Positions 47,308-59,917 of a stretch of 64,000 nucleotides of DNA are shown piece by piece. How positions within the stretch are numbered: position 1 is the first letter of the stretch; every line of letters begins with the position of its first letter. This stretch comes from Mugil cephalus (Eukaryota > Chordata > Actinopteri > Mugiliformes > Mugilidae), in assembly GCF_022458985.1 (NCBI RefSeq), contig NC_061771.1, positions 26,466,001 through 26,530,000 of the forward strand, written 5' to 3'. Below the pieces are notes generated by a model. The model did not search any database and was not told where the DNA came from. It saw nothing but the letters and a program-made list of their open reading frames with translations. The position numbers and the translations under genes are program-made.

Positions 47308-50300
47308 ATGTCCCAGGTAAGAAATTAAATCATGGGATTTATCTTTTCAAAGTTTGTTGTTTTGCAGATAAATGTCCTCGTTGGAGTTTGCACATTGTCT
47401 TTACAGGAAGGCAATGTTTTTATTTTTATTTTATTTATTTAATTTTATTTAAAATTTCATTGCATATGAAGATGACAGGGATCTTGACACGAGGGATTCT
47501 AACATGTTCTCCTGTGTAATAATGAATGCATCACATTAGATACTTGATTTATCTTGTGAAAGTTCATTGCATATAAACAGATATAAAAAATATTTAAGTT
47601 GTATATTAATATGAATATGTAACGCTACGTAAGGAAAAATTTGTAGTTTTAAATTATTCTGAATGTGATTAATGATTATTTTTACACATTAAATCTCCAA
47701 GTCACGTCAAATAAAACTGAAATAATCACCACTTCTCTAGTTTTTCAACATTCTGCAGCGAACCAGGTTTCGTAACTTTTCCTCCATCTCACCGATGTCT
47801 CCTGAAACTTTAATGAGATAATAACGTCCCACGGGAAAATCTCTTTGCTTTTTAGACCTTTGATCTTATTGCTGCAGCAAATGATTCATATTCATGTTTT
47901 AAGATAATGTCAAATTTACTTAAAAAAAAAAAAATGAATAAAAAATAGAATAAAAATAGTGAGTTTTGCTCAGAGCAAAAGTGAAAGTAACTCAAGAGAC
48001 AGAAGCTTTCCGCCCGACATGTTTGACAATGTCAGTGATTAATCTTGTCTTCGAAGAATTTGCCTCCGCCCTCATAATTACTGGAGTGTGAATGGATGTA
48101 CCAGAAAAAGGAATTCAGATAAACAATGTTTTGTGTTTTGGGTAGTTTGAGGTTTGGCTTTCATCGCACTACTGGAGTGAAAGGAATCTAAAGCAGCTAT
48201 TTGACTCCTGTGAATGGTTGAGCTTGTTATATGTCTGACATGTGTCCTCAGATAATCTTTCACTGTGTAATTGTCACCTCTCTGTTCTGTAGCCAAAGCC
48301 TCCCACTCCCAAGCCGAGGATCTCATATCCTCTGTCTCCCACAAAACCTCCACAGGTCTGTGCACGGTGCTCTCTAACATCTTAAATAGTTCAACGTACC
48401 GATATAATTTTTTTATTGATCTGGTGAAAATGTGTTTTGTTTCAATTCAGAGAACTTTCTCTTTGTCACCTCCAACGAGTCCAACGTCTGCAATAACTCC
48501 ACCATCTCCAATAACTCCACCATCTCCGATAACTCCAACATCCCCACGGACGCCAACATTTCCAATGACTCCACCATCTCCAATGACTCCACCATCTCCA
48601 ATAACTCCGCCAGCGGTGTTACCGAAGACCAGGATCGTTAAAATGAATTCAAGACAAAGCTCCAGTGATGAAACAGTAACGCTTAATTATTATTATTTCT
48701 TAATCTCAGTCTTGTCTATTCAAAAATATAGCAAAAAAGGAAGTAATGAAACAGACCCCATCCCAAGTACTCAGTACTGACCTTAACCTCCTGAGACCCA
48801 GCGTCCTCATATGTGGACATTACATTTTGGGTTTGTTGCAGCTTATTCTGCTTCATTTAGACCTGTTGTCCTCATATGGGGACACTTTTATCTGCCATGT
48901 ACTGGTAACGAAGAGTCATTATACCCGTTTATTTATTCTTATTAACTTTTCTAGTTTGATAGGACACGTTTGAGGATGTTGGGATTTCATCGTTTCCAAT
49001 TCTGCTTTTGCATTAAACTAAACAGTTTTATATTTTGGTTACACACTGGTGACTTAAATTGTAATATACAGTGAAATAATCCCTGTGTCCACACAGAGGT
49101 TCTCAGGGTGATTTTCCAGTTTACAGTTTGTTATCTAAAAGAACTTTAGAAACTTTTATCAGCATTTATCAACAGATGTTTAAAATTCACTGTTTTTGAA
49201 GCAGTAGATGCAACTTTTGACAAGTCAGGTTGCAAAAATGAAACGTAGCAATCCAAAATAAAAAAAAAAGGTGGATACACCAATCAGGCATAACATTATG
49301 AAGTGAACAACACTGACAATACAATGTTTGTTTGGGAAACTTTTGGGCCTGACATTCATGAGGATGTTTCTTTGACGTGTAGCACCCACCTTGTAGTATT
49401 ATTATTATTATTATTATGAAACATTTATTTACACAAGCAAATCTTGTTGAGAGACAAGGAATGATTTTCAAGAGAAACCTGTTCTAACAAGAGAGACCTG
49501 TTCAACACAATGATACAACATTCTTCGTAGACAGACACATAAAGAGATGTTCCCTGGATAAACATTCAAACTTTATGTGAAGAAGTGCCAAGAATAAAAC
49601 AGGAACAGGTTCCAACAGAAGATCTTTCCAGGCCCTTAAGAAAGAGCTGACGTCTCCAAGGGGAATCAGGTTGGAGGTGAAGTCCTGAGAACGTAGTCCT
49701 GAGAACCACGTACGGGTTTGTAAATAAACATAGACTTAAGCAGACCTTATTTGTCATTTAGATTTCCATCCAGATAAGATTTCAGTGCAATGACTCAGAA
49801 CTTTGTATAACAAAGATAATATAGGATGAGGATAAATATACTGCACACTTACTATTTATAGAGTCTGACACAGGCACACACACAAAAATAGCTGAGGAAC
49901 AACTTAAAACAAAACAAAAAAACATGAAGACCTCTAAATTCCCTAGATCCCAAACTGATCAAGTATCTGTGGGATGATCCACAGAGGCCCCTCCCCTTAA
50001 CCCATAGGACCCAAAGACCCCACTAACAACATCCTGTTACCAGACACAGGACACCCTCAGAAGGTCCATGTCCACTCTCTGATGAGTCACAACTGTTTTG
50101 GAGTCACAGGGGAGACCTACACAATGTTAGGAAGGATGGTCTTAATGTTATGCCTGATTGGTGTATGTATATATATCAAGTACTTCTTATCACCTTGATG
50201 AGTCACCACAACTCATCATGTCAGATAACACTACAGCTGTTCCTCGTGCGCTTACAAGGCAAAAAAAAAAAAAAAAAAAAAAGCTTAATGATGAAAATAT

Positions 50301-53300
50301 AACCATGCTAATGGTTTAAAAACATTAATGAACTTAATAAAGAGACACGACGATTAATTAACTTTTCTTTTTCGCCCACCAGGACGGCCAGTCTCTGCCG
50401 AGTTTCTACAAGAAAACTGCTGGTGAGTAGGAGAGAAAACATTGATTGAAAACATTTCTATCTGATGTAACTGTGTTGTTGTTGAACTGGTTTTTATTGA
50501 CTTCCAGGCTGGAACGATATCTGCAGAGAGCTCAAAGGAAAAGGGGCATCATCAGCTGAGTAAGTGGAGCGTGGACTCTGTTGTGCAACAAGTCAGGCCA
50601 ATGTTCTCAAGACCCTGTGTTCCCCACAATGAAACGCCCCCACATGACATGAAGGGTCCGATGTTCCTCAGCTCTGTATGGCACATATTTGCTTAACATG
50701 ACATGGGCTGACACTGTTGTATGACTCTTAGTTAGGAGAGTAACATCCAGGTCGACTGGTTCCTTTGACCAAGATCAACAGTGTTACTTTAGTAAAAGTG
50801 CTAAGTCAACAGCCATCAATGAGTGTTTTGCAGGATGTGTGACTTCGTACGACTCAACGACGACTACTTTGTTTTATTTATTGAAGATTAACTGGAAGTT
50901 TACTTGAAATCAATGACGCAATGTCCAAAAAAACAAGGAATCGTTGTGATTGTGTTTGTGTTAAAAAGTATTTTTTTGACCATCTCACATCCACCACAGC
51001 ATCTAGAACTGGTGGTACTGGTTCATGGTGGCACACAACCTCAACATCAAGGTGTATATACATACACCGGTCAGGCATAACATTATGACCACCTTCCTGG
51101 TATTGTGTAGGTCTCCCTTGTGCCTCCAGGAGAGGTCTTCAACGCTTTTAAGGCCAAGGACCTCCAGACTCATGGAGAGATTAAGTAGGGACGCCCTAGC
51201 TACTATATGACGGGGTCTACAGGAATCTTAGTGTCTGCTTAAACATCAATTGTATTATTACAGTAAAATGTTCTCATAAAACGTTCCAGGAGCATCGAAG
51301 ATAAAGCTCAAGAGCTCCAAGAGGCTGTCCAGCGTTACATCCAACTGATGGACGAACACGGCGACACCATGAAACAATACATCGATGATCTTTACTCCAT
51401 CGCTGAAAACTTAGACAAGGTAACAAGAACACGTGATGATGAGCAGTTATGCACATCTACTGTAGATCTCACACTGCAGATGAAGAAGGCGTTTCTTTCA
51501 GATGTGTTAGATTTAGATGTGTTGATAACTGGATTCCTTCTTTTTTTTTTCTACTTTAAGGTTTCAAAGGGGACGAAGATCGCTGGCATCACGGGAGGAG
51601 CCACGACCGTAGCAGGAGGTGCGGCTGCAGCCGTCGGCATCATCCTGTCCCCGTTCACGCTGGGAGCCTCGCTGGCTCTGACCGCGGTCGGGGTCGGTGT
51701 GGCTGCAGCCGGCGGCGTCACCGGGGCGTCAGCAGCCATCGCGCACAAGGTGCTTGGATATGAAACTTAAAACTTTTTCCTTTCTGCAGTCTTCTTTCTC
51801 GCCTTCTCTAAAGCAGGGGTGCCCAAATTACTTCAAACACTGAAAGGGACATAAAGTTAAAATATATAGTATGTACAGCATGCATGTGCAAAATAAACAA
51901 AAATACTTTTAGGAAAATGAATGACACTGGTCATTGTGCTTCACATTTATGTTCAAAAAAATGACTGAACATCTAGCTGGCTTCTTTAAATAGTTGAAGC
52001 ACTCTATTATATTTGAACACGGACATAGATCATTATTAGGTCTTGTGCCTATATCTTCAAATACAAAGGCATTTAGTGCAATGAACAAAGCAACACGGGA
52101 CAAAACATGCCCGAAATGAAATCTGTAGCCTACTGTACTTACTAGAGCAATAAACAAGGCGAAACATGGCCCCATTAATCATACAGACTTCAGTCATACA
52201 ACATACACTGCGGTGGAACCTTGATAAAAAAAAAAAAAAAAAAAAAAAAAAGATAATCGTTTTCACAACTTATTTTGAATTTTCGGTTGTCTGTGTGCCA
52301 CTGTCTGACACGCACCACCTGCGTCCTCTCACCCGCTCTGCTGGTCTTCTTCACCTCACAAGATTTGATCTGGCAGTAGCTCAACAGCGCCACCCTACAA
52401 TCAATGCATCACAATGGTATTCTCTGGTCAGAAGTGGAAGTGCACCAATAAATAATATGTATCGAGGGGCAGCGAGGAGCTGAAGGTGGGGAAAAAATAA
52501 TACAGTGGGCAAGGCGCAGACCAAATATAATTGGGGGCCCCAAACTGCCTGGATTTTTTTTTCTTGACCTAGATTTATTTTATTTTTTTTGGCTTTTTAT
52601 AATACTCTTTCATAGTTTTAAGACACTCTGGGGGCCCCGGGCAAAAGGCACCTTGGGGGCCCCATCAGGGAGACTCCCAATGTGTCGTTGTTGTAGTGTC
52701 TAAAACAGTATCAAATGTGTCGTTCATTACTGACCGAATGAGGCCCTCTCTAGCCACTAGCAAGCAGCTGCTAGAAGGGGGCTCCTTTAATATCTATAGG
52801 GGTTCCATCATTGTCATTACTATGGACCAATATCAGCCAACTCTGGGGTCCCCCTTCCAGCTAGCCCTAGGCTAGAGGACTACTGCTCAACCTGGTCGAG
52901 TCTTTGTCAACTTGCTGGAAAAATCAAAAATCCAAAGATTTCCGCACACTCGAGATTTGTACAATGGTTCCACTTTAATGTTTTGTCTCTTCTTACTGTC
53001 GTACTTTAGCTTCTTTTCCTTGTTTTTATTTTGTTGTACATGTTACTGATTGATTGGTCTAGTGTTAGACGTTTGAAATAAATCAAATACGTCTCAGAAG
53101 AAGTTTCCATGAAATGTTCCTTCATGTAAACCAAAATAACGAGGCAGCGTGTCATCTCCAGCAGGAACGATTCACTCATTTAACACAATATGAAATCTGT
53201 GCTTACAGGTGAATGCGACAATGGACAAGAAGAAACTGGAAAAGCTCGTGCAGGACTACGGGCACATCAACGAGACCATCCAGCCCTGCTTGATGTCCAT

Positions 53301-53625
53301 CGTAGAGCCGCTGAAGCAGCACGGTCTGCCCGTCCTGAGCAAAATTAGGATGGATCCAGAGACGGCGGGCAAGTTGTTGGATCTGGCTGCGACGTCCGGG
53401 GCAAACGGCTTGCCCTTAGACGCCAACCTCAGGACCGCCGGGGTGATTAAAGGTTTTGCCCTCGGCATGGACTTCTACTACACCCAGGGAAAAGACGGGA
53501 AGAAGAAGGTGAAGAAGGGGCTGGAGTCGAAGTTTGCAACGAAAATCCGCGAGTTTGCAGAGGACCTCAAAAAAGCTTTGGCCGAGCTCATGAATATTAA
53601 GGAACTGTGCAGCATGAGTTATTAG
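47308..53625 (+). CDS. apolipoprotein L-like protein, copy 1
   Basis: Eight exons: 47308-47316, 48293-48355, 48451-48675, 50383-50422, 50508-50559, 51290-51419, 51561-51749, 53209-53625; 374 residues, GT/AG and open throughout. The first coding exon is only MSQ. Residues 4-99 are Pro-rich (KPPTPKPR, then repeats of ITPPSP). A short amphipathic part follows, then helix RYIQLMDEHGDTMKQYIDDLYSI (split: RYIQLMDEHGDTM / KQYIDDLYSI). Residues 174-236 form a Gly/Ala-rich hydrophobic hairpin (GTKIAGITGGATTVAGG, SPFTLGASLALTAVGVGV), the hallmark of the ApoL membrane-insertion region. The C-terminal exon is charged and helical (KKVKKGLESKFATKIREF). There is no signal peptide, so it is probably intracellular, as for most ApoL proteins. 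Family assignment rests on the hairpin exon; function in fish is unknown. ATTAAA at 53745 may end the transcript. Confidence 0.75.
48451..48675 (+). repeat. 18-bp coding repeat in apol copy 1
   Basis: The exon contains about seven imperfect copies of an 18-bp unit (CCAATAACTCCACCATCT) encoding PITPPS, between about 48485 and 48612. The homologous exon of copy 2 (55232-55351) has no such array but shares the following PP-VLPK sequence. Confidence 0.9.
49271..50167. mobile_element. TIR element family A, long copy with internal insertion
   Basis: Left end TACACCAATCAGGCATAACA and right end ATGTTATGCCTGATTGGTGTA are close inverted repeats flanked by TA. The interior is longer than in other copies because unrelated sequence lies between about 49395 and 49860, beginning at an ATT microsatellite. 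The right part contains GATCCCAAACTGATCAAGTA and GTCCATGTCCACTCTCTGAT. It lies in the intron before apol copy 1 exon 4. Confidence 0.75.
51061..51130. mobile_element. solo end of family A element
   Basis: ACACCGGTCAGGCATAACATTATGACCACC-type terminus (first 20: ACACCGGTCAGGCATAACAT) followed by GTAGGTCTCCCTTGTGCCTCC. Only one terminus is present, in an apol copy 1 intron. Confidence 0.6.
51750..53208. other. apol copy 1 intron with repeats
   Basis: Begins with a hAT-like terminus (CAGGGGTGCCCAAATTAC at 51815), has a 25-A run at 52228-52252 and GGGGGCCCC-rich repeat sequence at 52530-52670. No exon seen. Confidence 0.55.
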
Positions 53626-54178
53626 TTAAGGAACATGTGTAGATCTATATCAGTCAAGAGTTTGGACTCATTTTCTCGTCCAATTCAGTGACAAAGTGGT
53701 GTATGAAAACTAAACTTTATGATACATTTTGGGTGGATTTAATGATTAAAAACAGCGTAAATAACTGAGCTTTAGTTTTCTCTTCTTTGTTCATGCAATT
53801 GCTGTTCTTTTCTTTAACGACACTGATCCACTCATTCCTCTCTCCGGGTCAGCTGTTCTTTTCTGTTCTACCTGTAAAACATAAAATAGTTAACATCCAG
53901 GAGGTCGGTCCAGTCTTTTACTGAGAAAGATATAGAAGGAGTCTATCAAGTTTAACCAGACAGAACATACATCTACGAGTCCAAATGTTTTCTGAATGGT
54001 TGACTCTGAATGGGCCATCAGCCAGACTGGTATGACTTGAATATTCAGTTGTTCGATGCTGTTTGACGCCTGAACTGCAGTAAATAAAAATGCCAGCTGA
54101 AGCACATGGTTTCATTCTTACTTATGACCTGCTTCTATTTGGATCAGCCATCGGCGGCAGCAGCGACGACCATCCACC
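53626..54178. other. spacer between the two apol genes
   Basis: About 550 bp between the copy 1 stop and the copy 2 ATG. It contains the copy 1 3' UTR and must also hold the copy 2 promoter and leader. No TATA box is obvious. Confidence 0.5.
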
Positions 54179-57100
54179 ATGTCCCAGGTAAGGAATAACA
54201 TAATAAAAATTATAGGGTTTTTTTGTATTTGACGGATGAAACTCCTCATTAAAATGTGCAGATTGCTTTTAGTGAATGCATCATTTTATCAAATTCTCCC
54301 ATATGCAGATAATTAGAACGATGGAATAAATGAAGTTAATTGTTTTCAGGGATTTTCTGATATTAATTATTTATTAAATGTTTATATCTTCAAATCATGA
54401 CTAATGATTAGATAGACAGCAGTAAGATTAAGTAAGAAAAAACATATTTTGGTTTTGCAATAGGCTGCCCATTTACTTATTCTCTAGTCTTTACATTATG
54501 TAGTTAGCAGGTTATAAAATGCCACAATTTCTCACTCTCTGCAGAGATGTCTCCTGAAACTTTATTGAGATATTATTTTTGAAAAAAACAAACAAACAAA
54601 TACCTAAAACTATGTATAAACCTGCACTATGAAACATTTAGTAACAGAGATTTATCCCTGGAATTAAACTTCCTTCTGCAAAAACTCATTCGCTCTCATT
54701 TGACATATTTTGAGCCTGTTGTTGTAAATGAATAGTTTTATTTCAAGCTAATGTCAAGTTTGCATTAAATAAAGCAAAAGTGAAACTATGCAGCAACAGA
54801 GATTTGTGTAACCTCATCCAACGTGCTTTACGAGGTCAGCTAACAGTTATGTAGTCTGGAATGAATTCATAGACGTCTCTCCCCGCGATAAGTAGAGCAG
54901 CCGGTGTTCAGATAAGGAATTCAGATTAACAATGACTTGATCACATTTGCCTTCAACACAACAACAAACGTCTCGGAATGTGAATGTGTCGTCAGATACT
55001 CCTTCGGTGTTTGGTAAATGGTTGAGTTGTCACCTCTCTCTTCTGCAGCCAAAGCCTCCGATTCCCAAGCCAAGGACCTGCATACTTCAACCTCCCACAG
55101 CTCCCCCAGAGGTCGGTGTGCGGTGACCTCAACACATGACACGCAACCTGAAAACATACACGGTCCAACACGTTGGAGGTTGTTAAATTATTTTCATTGA
55201 TCTGGTGAATGTGTGTTTTGTTTCAATTCAGAAAGATTCGAGTAAATCGCATCCACCACCAGTGTTACCGAAGCCCAAGAGTGTGCACGGTAACAAGGAT
55301 GGCATCATTAAACAGGATTCATCAGAAACCTTCAATGATGACGCACAAAAAGTAAAGTTATTTTTTTTTTATTTCAATCTTGTCTACTTAACAAAAGAAG
55401 TAGAAGTTAATGACATTTTTCCCATACCTTTTTTTTGTTTTGTTTAAGTTCTTATTCCAGTTTCCCAGGAAACCTCTCGAGTGTAGGTCTTCAACAAGGG
55501 GCCTGTGACCCCTAGAGGGTCCGTGGGGTACTGCACGGGGGTCGCAAAGTCTTTGGTTGATCGGACATTTTTTTTGTCTATTTTAATTAATTAATTGATT
55601 GATTTTTAATTTTCCCCCACACATTTAAAGAGAGCCTATTCAATCCCCAGATAAAATCCAATGTATGTATGTTTATGTCAGGTATATTAATAAAGAGTCG
55701 TATTTAGAGCAGTTACACGGCCACTCTACTGTTGCACATTTTTGAAATAAAAAAAATAATAATTTTTGAACCTGTGCAATGTTTGAACAGTTTAATGCTG
55801 AATGCAAAATGATAATAATGATGTATATTGATGAACAGCATTTGGCTGAGTTTAACATAGAACGCATAGAGTTGGTAGGACGTCTCTATTTAATCTCTTT
55901 TAAAAGTTTGTGAACAGCGATGAGACTGAACCTGAGAATTTGCAAACATGCGCTTCTTTCTCTCTCGTTTGAACTCAGAAATCTCCACCACAGCTGACAC
56001 GAAACAGGAGCGATGCCGTGAGAAGGTCCGGAGGAAGTGAAAGTTTAAGAAACACGACTGTGCGTGAGAAAACGGTAAAGGCGCAACTTATTTCAGTCTT
56101 CTTCTCTGTCATACGTTAGAAAGAAAAGTTCAAGTTAATGGCTCATTCCCCGTGTTGTTTGTAAAGTTCCCATTATTATTTATTGTCGCGGGTTGTTTTT
56201 CTGTCTCACTGGGGAAATTTTGGAAAACCAGCATTTAATTATGTGATCATAAAAAAAATCCCAATGACTTGTAATTACGTTATAGTTACGTTAGAGTTAC
56301 TGGATTCCACTGGTTTCCTCATAACTATTTTCCTCATTATTCATTTACTTCTCTCTTTTTGTTTTTGTTTTTGTGTTTTTTTGGCAGTCAGAGATATCTG
56401 TAAAAAATATAAATCTTATATATATCTTATAGCTTTTTTTTTTTTTTAAATACATTCATAATTTAGACGCTATTAAAGCCTATAATTCAAGCTAATGCTG
56501 CTAATCTCCATGATCAACTGTCACTTTTTGCCGCTCAGTGACCGTAAACACGGAGACTTCACTTGCCGTGACGTCACGCGCATATACACCCTCTACATGT
56601 CAGTACTGTGACAAACAGGGGCGTCACTAGGCTTTAAGGACAGGGGACGATTATTCATATCCAAAGCATGAAGTCGTCAAACCTCGTCATCAAACTGATC
56701 GCAGCCTTCAGTAAACTGACTCAGGCTTAATGTGCTTTACTATGATCTGATGATGTCACCATTATTTTTCAGAAAGTGGTCGAACTACCAGTAAAGGAAA
56801 CCTACGCAGAACAAGCTCCTCTTCCTCCTCTGAATTCTAAGAACAAGCAGTTTGATGCTGAATTTGAGATCGTGGTAATTTTTTTAAACCCCTGTCGCAC
56901 TAATATCCTGCCACAAAAACCACAGTACTTTAGTTTCTAAATGAATTTTCTTTGACTAGAGTCGCACATCTCTGTTGTACTGGCGCAAGAACAGGACACG
57001 TGAGTAAGAAAGACAAAAGACAGTCTGAACAGTTGTATATGTGGCACCTTGTTCTTTCTGAACCACACTTCTATTTCCTTACAGCCTGGGCTGAAGTGTG

Positions 57101-59415
57101 CAAAGAACTCAAACTGAAAGAGGTGTCAGAAGCTGAGTGAGTAGATTATCTGGTCTTTTCCACACGCAACACGTTCAAACCGACCACGTTGACATGCCGA
57201 GGTGTGGCAAAAGTACCGTCCTCACCGTGGAGACACTCGCCGGTGTCCATACGTCTCTGAGACACAGAATGATGGACATATTCCCTAAGATAACAAATAG
57301 TTGTGGTTTCAGCCAAGCCCTAGAGCACATTAAAACAATACATGTAAAAGAAGATACATAAACTTTACAGTTTCTTAGATCATCAACTTAAAGTAAAAAG
57401 AAGACAAAAAAACAACAAAAACATATGAAGAGGTGAAGCAAAACAACATTAACAACATGAATTAAACCTTTCAGCACATAATAATCATCACTATGGAGGC
57501 CAGTCCATGAATATAAGTTTGCCTAGTGACATATGTATCATTCTAATTTTTGTTTTAACGTCTTACACTCTTCTAATGGAGTTTTGGATGGTGGAAATTT
57601 CCACATGGATGATAAAAGTGCCATTAGCCTTTATAGACACTTCATTTATCCCAAACGAAGGGCAGCTACAGGCGGCAGGCCGGGGGCCTGGACCTCCGGA
57701 AATCCACCACCATCTCTGAAGCTTTAGCTGTGTTGATCCGAAAGTGGTTCACTCCGCACCACGAGGACGAAGTTCTCTCGAAGTCACACCCTATGTCTAC
57801 ATCTGTGCTGTAATTAAAGTGAGGTGTATAGTGTTAATGGGACAGGGGCGAGTACAGTTATTAGCCCACACGTCTAGGCTTAGATCCAAAGGATGGAGGA
57901 CACTTAAAAGACTGGAATTTAAATCTGTAAATATATGATAAAAAAAGTTCTTATGAAACATTTCAGGTGCGTCAGGGTTAAAGCTTTTCTGCTCCAAGGA
58001 GGCGTCCGGCGCTACATCCAACTGATGGACGACCACGGCGACACCATGAAACTGCTCATCGATGATCTTTACTCCATCGCTGCCAACTTAGACAAGGTAA
58101 CAACAACACACGTGATGATGAGCAGATATGCACATCTGCTGTAGATCTCACACTGCAGATAAAGAAGGCGTTTCTTTCAGATGTGTTAGATTTAGATGTG
58201 TTGATAACTGGATTCCTTCTTTTTTTTTTTTTTTTTGTTTTGTTTCTACTTTAAGGTTTCAAAGGGGACGAAGATCGCTGGCATCACGGGAGGAGCCACG
58301 ACCGTAGCAGGAGGTGTGGCCGCAGCCGCCGGCGTCATCCTGTCCCCGTTCACGCTGGGAGCTTCGCTGGCTCTGACCGCGGTCGGGGTCGGTGTGGCTG
58401 CAGCCGGCGGCGTCACCGGGGCGTCAGCAGCCATCGCGCACAAGGTGCCCGGATATGAAACTAACTTTAAAAGCCCCCGACTCAAAGCAGACGTTTAAAA
58501 ACTTTATTGATCCGCAAAGGAAACTGCTCGGTCGCAGCAGCTGTGTTGTACATAAAAATAACTAAATAAATAAGATACACGTGAAAAAAACACTAGTAAA
58601 AAGAAAAATATGCACAAGATAGTAACACAAAATTAAAATAAAATAGTTGGAAGACAAAAATACAAGCTTTGCATATGGATAAATCTACAAGAAACAGAAA
58701 TAGGAGCAAATATTCACTATATACATACAAGAATAACTTATAAGGAGCAATAATATGGATGAAGAAGCATTGACGTGAATGAAGAACTGGTTTGAAAATG
58801 GTATGAATAAGGTCCTATAACCTACATACTGTGGGAGCACAGCTGGATGAATCTGTTGGAGAATGAGCTCTGCTGCTTCTTTTCTTTATTATTCCTTTCA
58901 CTTATTTCTTATATCGTGTTGTATGTGTTTTTTGGTCCAACCTTGGTCGAAAGAGACGTTTGTTTATCGTTTGTTGTAACATGTCCCTCCAGGTGAACAT
59001 CACAATGGACCAGAAGAAAATCCAAAGGACCCTGCAGGAATACGAGGGCCTCAACGAGAAGGTTCAGGAGTGCTGGAAGTACATCACTGATGGTTTAGAT
59101 CTGCTGGCGCAGCATGGTCAGTCCATCCTGAAGGGGATTAACGTTCATCCAAAGAGGGGATCCAGGATAGTGGAGCTGGTCGCCGATGACGCGATAAGTG
59201 CCAGGGCACTGGAGGAGAGCAGCAGGGCCTCGGGGATGATAAAGGGCTTCTCCATCGGCATGGATTTATACTTCACGGACGGAAAGGATGGGAGGAAGGT
59301 GAAAAAGGGCCTGGAGTCAAAGCTTGCGAAGAAAATCCGCGAGCTGGCAGAGTCCCTCACAAAGGGTTTGGAAGAGCTCCAAAAAGTCAAGGTTTTGTTC
59401 ATGAAGGAGGGTTAA
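54179..59415 (+). CDS. apolipoprotein L-like protein, copy 2
   Basis: Ten exons: 54179-54187, 55049-55111, 55232-55351, 55979-56074, 56773-56874, 56960-56999, 57085-57136, 57967-58096, 58256-58444, 58993-59415; 407 residues, open throughout. It shares the MSQ first exon, the 63-nt KPPIPKPR exon and the 40/52/130/189-nt exon series, with the same phases, with copy 1. Two exons (55979 and 56773) have no counterpart in copy 1. Residues 205-267 form the Gly/Ala-rich hydrophobic hairpin, nearly identical to copy 1; the C-terminal exon is only about half identical (GKDGRKVKKGLESKLAKKIREL is the best-kept block, split as GKDGRKVKKGLESKL / AKKIREL). No signal peptide. Tandem orientation and matching exon lengths show local duplication. 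AATAAA motifs in the array at 59641 could serve as polyadenylation signals. Confidence 0.75.
55487..55900. repeat. dispersed repeat in apol copy 2 intron
   Basis: Starts GGTCTTCAACAAGGGGCCTG with CCCCTAGAGGGTCCGTGGGG, a pattern typical of hAT-type fish repeats, and resembles the insert at 26462. The right boundary is uncertain. Confidence 0.45.
56455..56600. repeat. dispersed repeat shared with 1398-1530
   Basis: Blocks AATTTAGACGCTATTAAAG, ATTCAAGCTAATGCTGCTAA and CACGGAGACTTCA occur in the same order at 1398-1510 with scattered differences. The element is unnamed. Confidence 0.7.
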
Positions 59416-59640
59416 AGTGTGCTTTTTTTTAAAAAATAACACCTTTTCTTGTCTGATTTTATGCTCATATTGTAGTTTTTACAACAGGATATGGTGTGAT
59501 GTCATGTTTATATGGGATAAATGTGGGATGATTTAATTCCTGCTCTTACCAAGAGTCTGCATGGAACACATCCAGTGAAGTATCATCAATTTTCACCCCA
59601 GGTTTAATGTTCTTTTTGCCAAATCATCTGTTCACGGCTG

Positions 59641-59645
59641 TAAAA

Positions 59646-59692
<47 letters not shown>

Positions 59693-59694
59693 AG
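59641..59694. repeat. AAAT microsatellite
   Basis: About 13 AAAT/AATA units, close behind the apol copy 2 stop codon. Confidence 0.95.
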
Positions 59695-59838
59695 CGCTTC
59701 ACCAGCAGGGGGCAGTCCAGTCCTTTACTCTGTGAGATTCACGGGAGGGTTCATCAAGTTCAGACCACCGTCTGCGACCATTCCCAGGACATCGAGGCAT
59801 CTGAGGAGTTTTTTAAACATGGCAACACCACGATTACT

Positions 59839-59840
<2 letters not shown>

Positions 59841-59912
<72 letters not shown>
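59841..59912. repeat. TA array and poly-T
   Basis: About 20 TA units run directly into some 30 T. Confidence 0.95.

Positions 59913-59917
<5 letters not shown>

Noticed and set aside
48413-48601. Antisense open frame with Met-Val-Glu repeats over the apol Pro-rich exon
   Set aside because: An 18-bp unit repeats in every frame, so openness is automatic; only the plus frame joins in phase with flanking exons.
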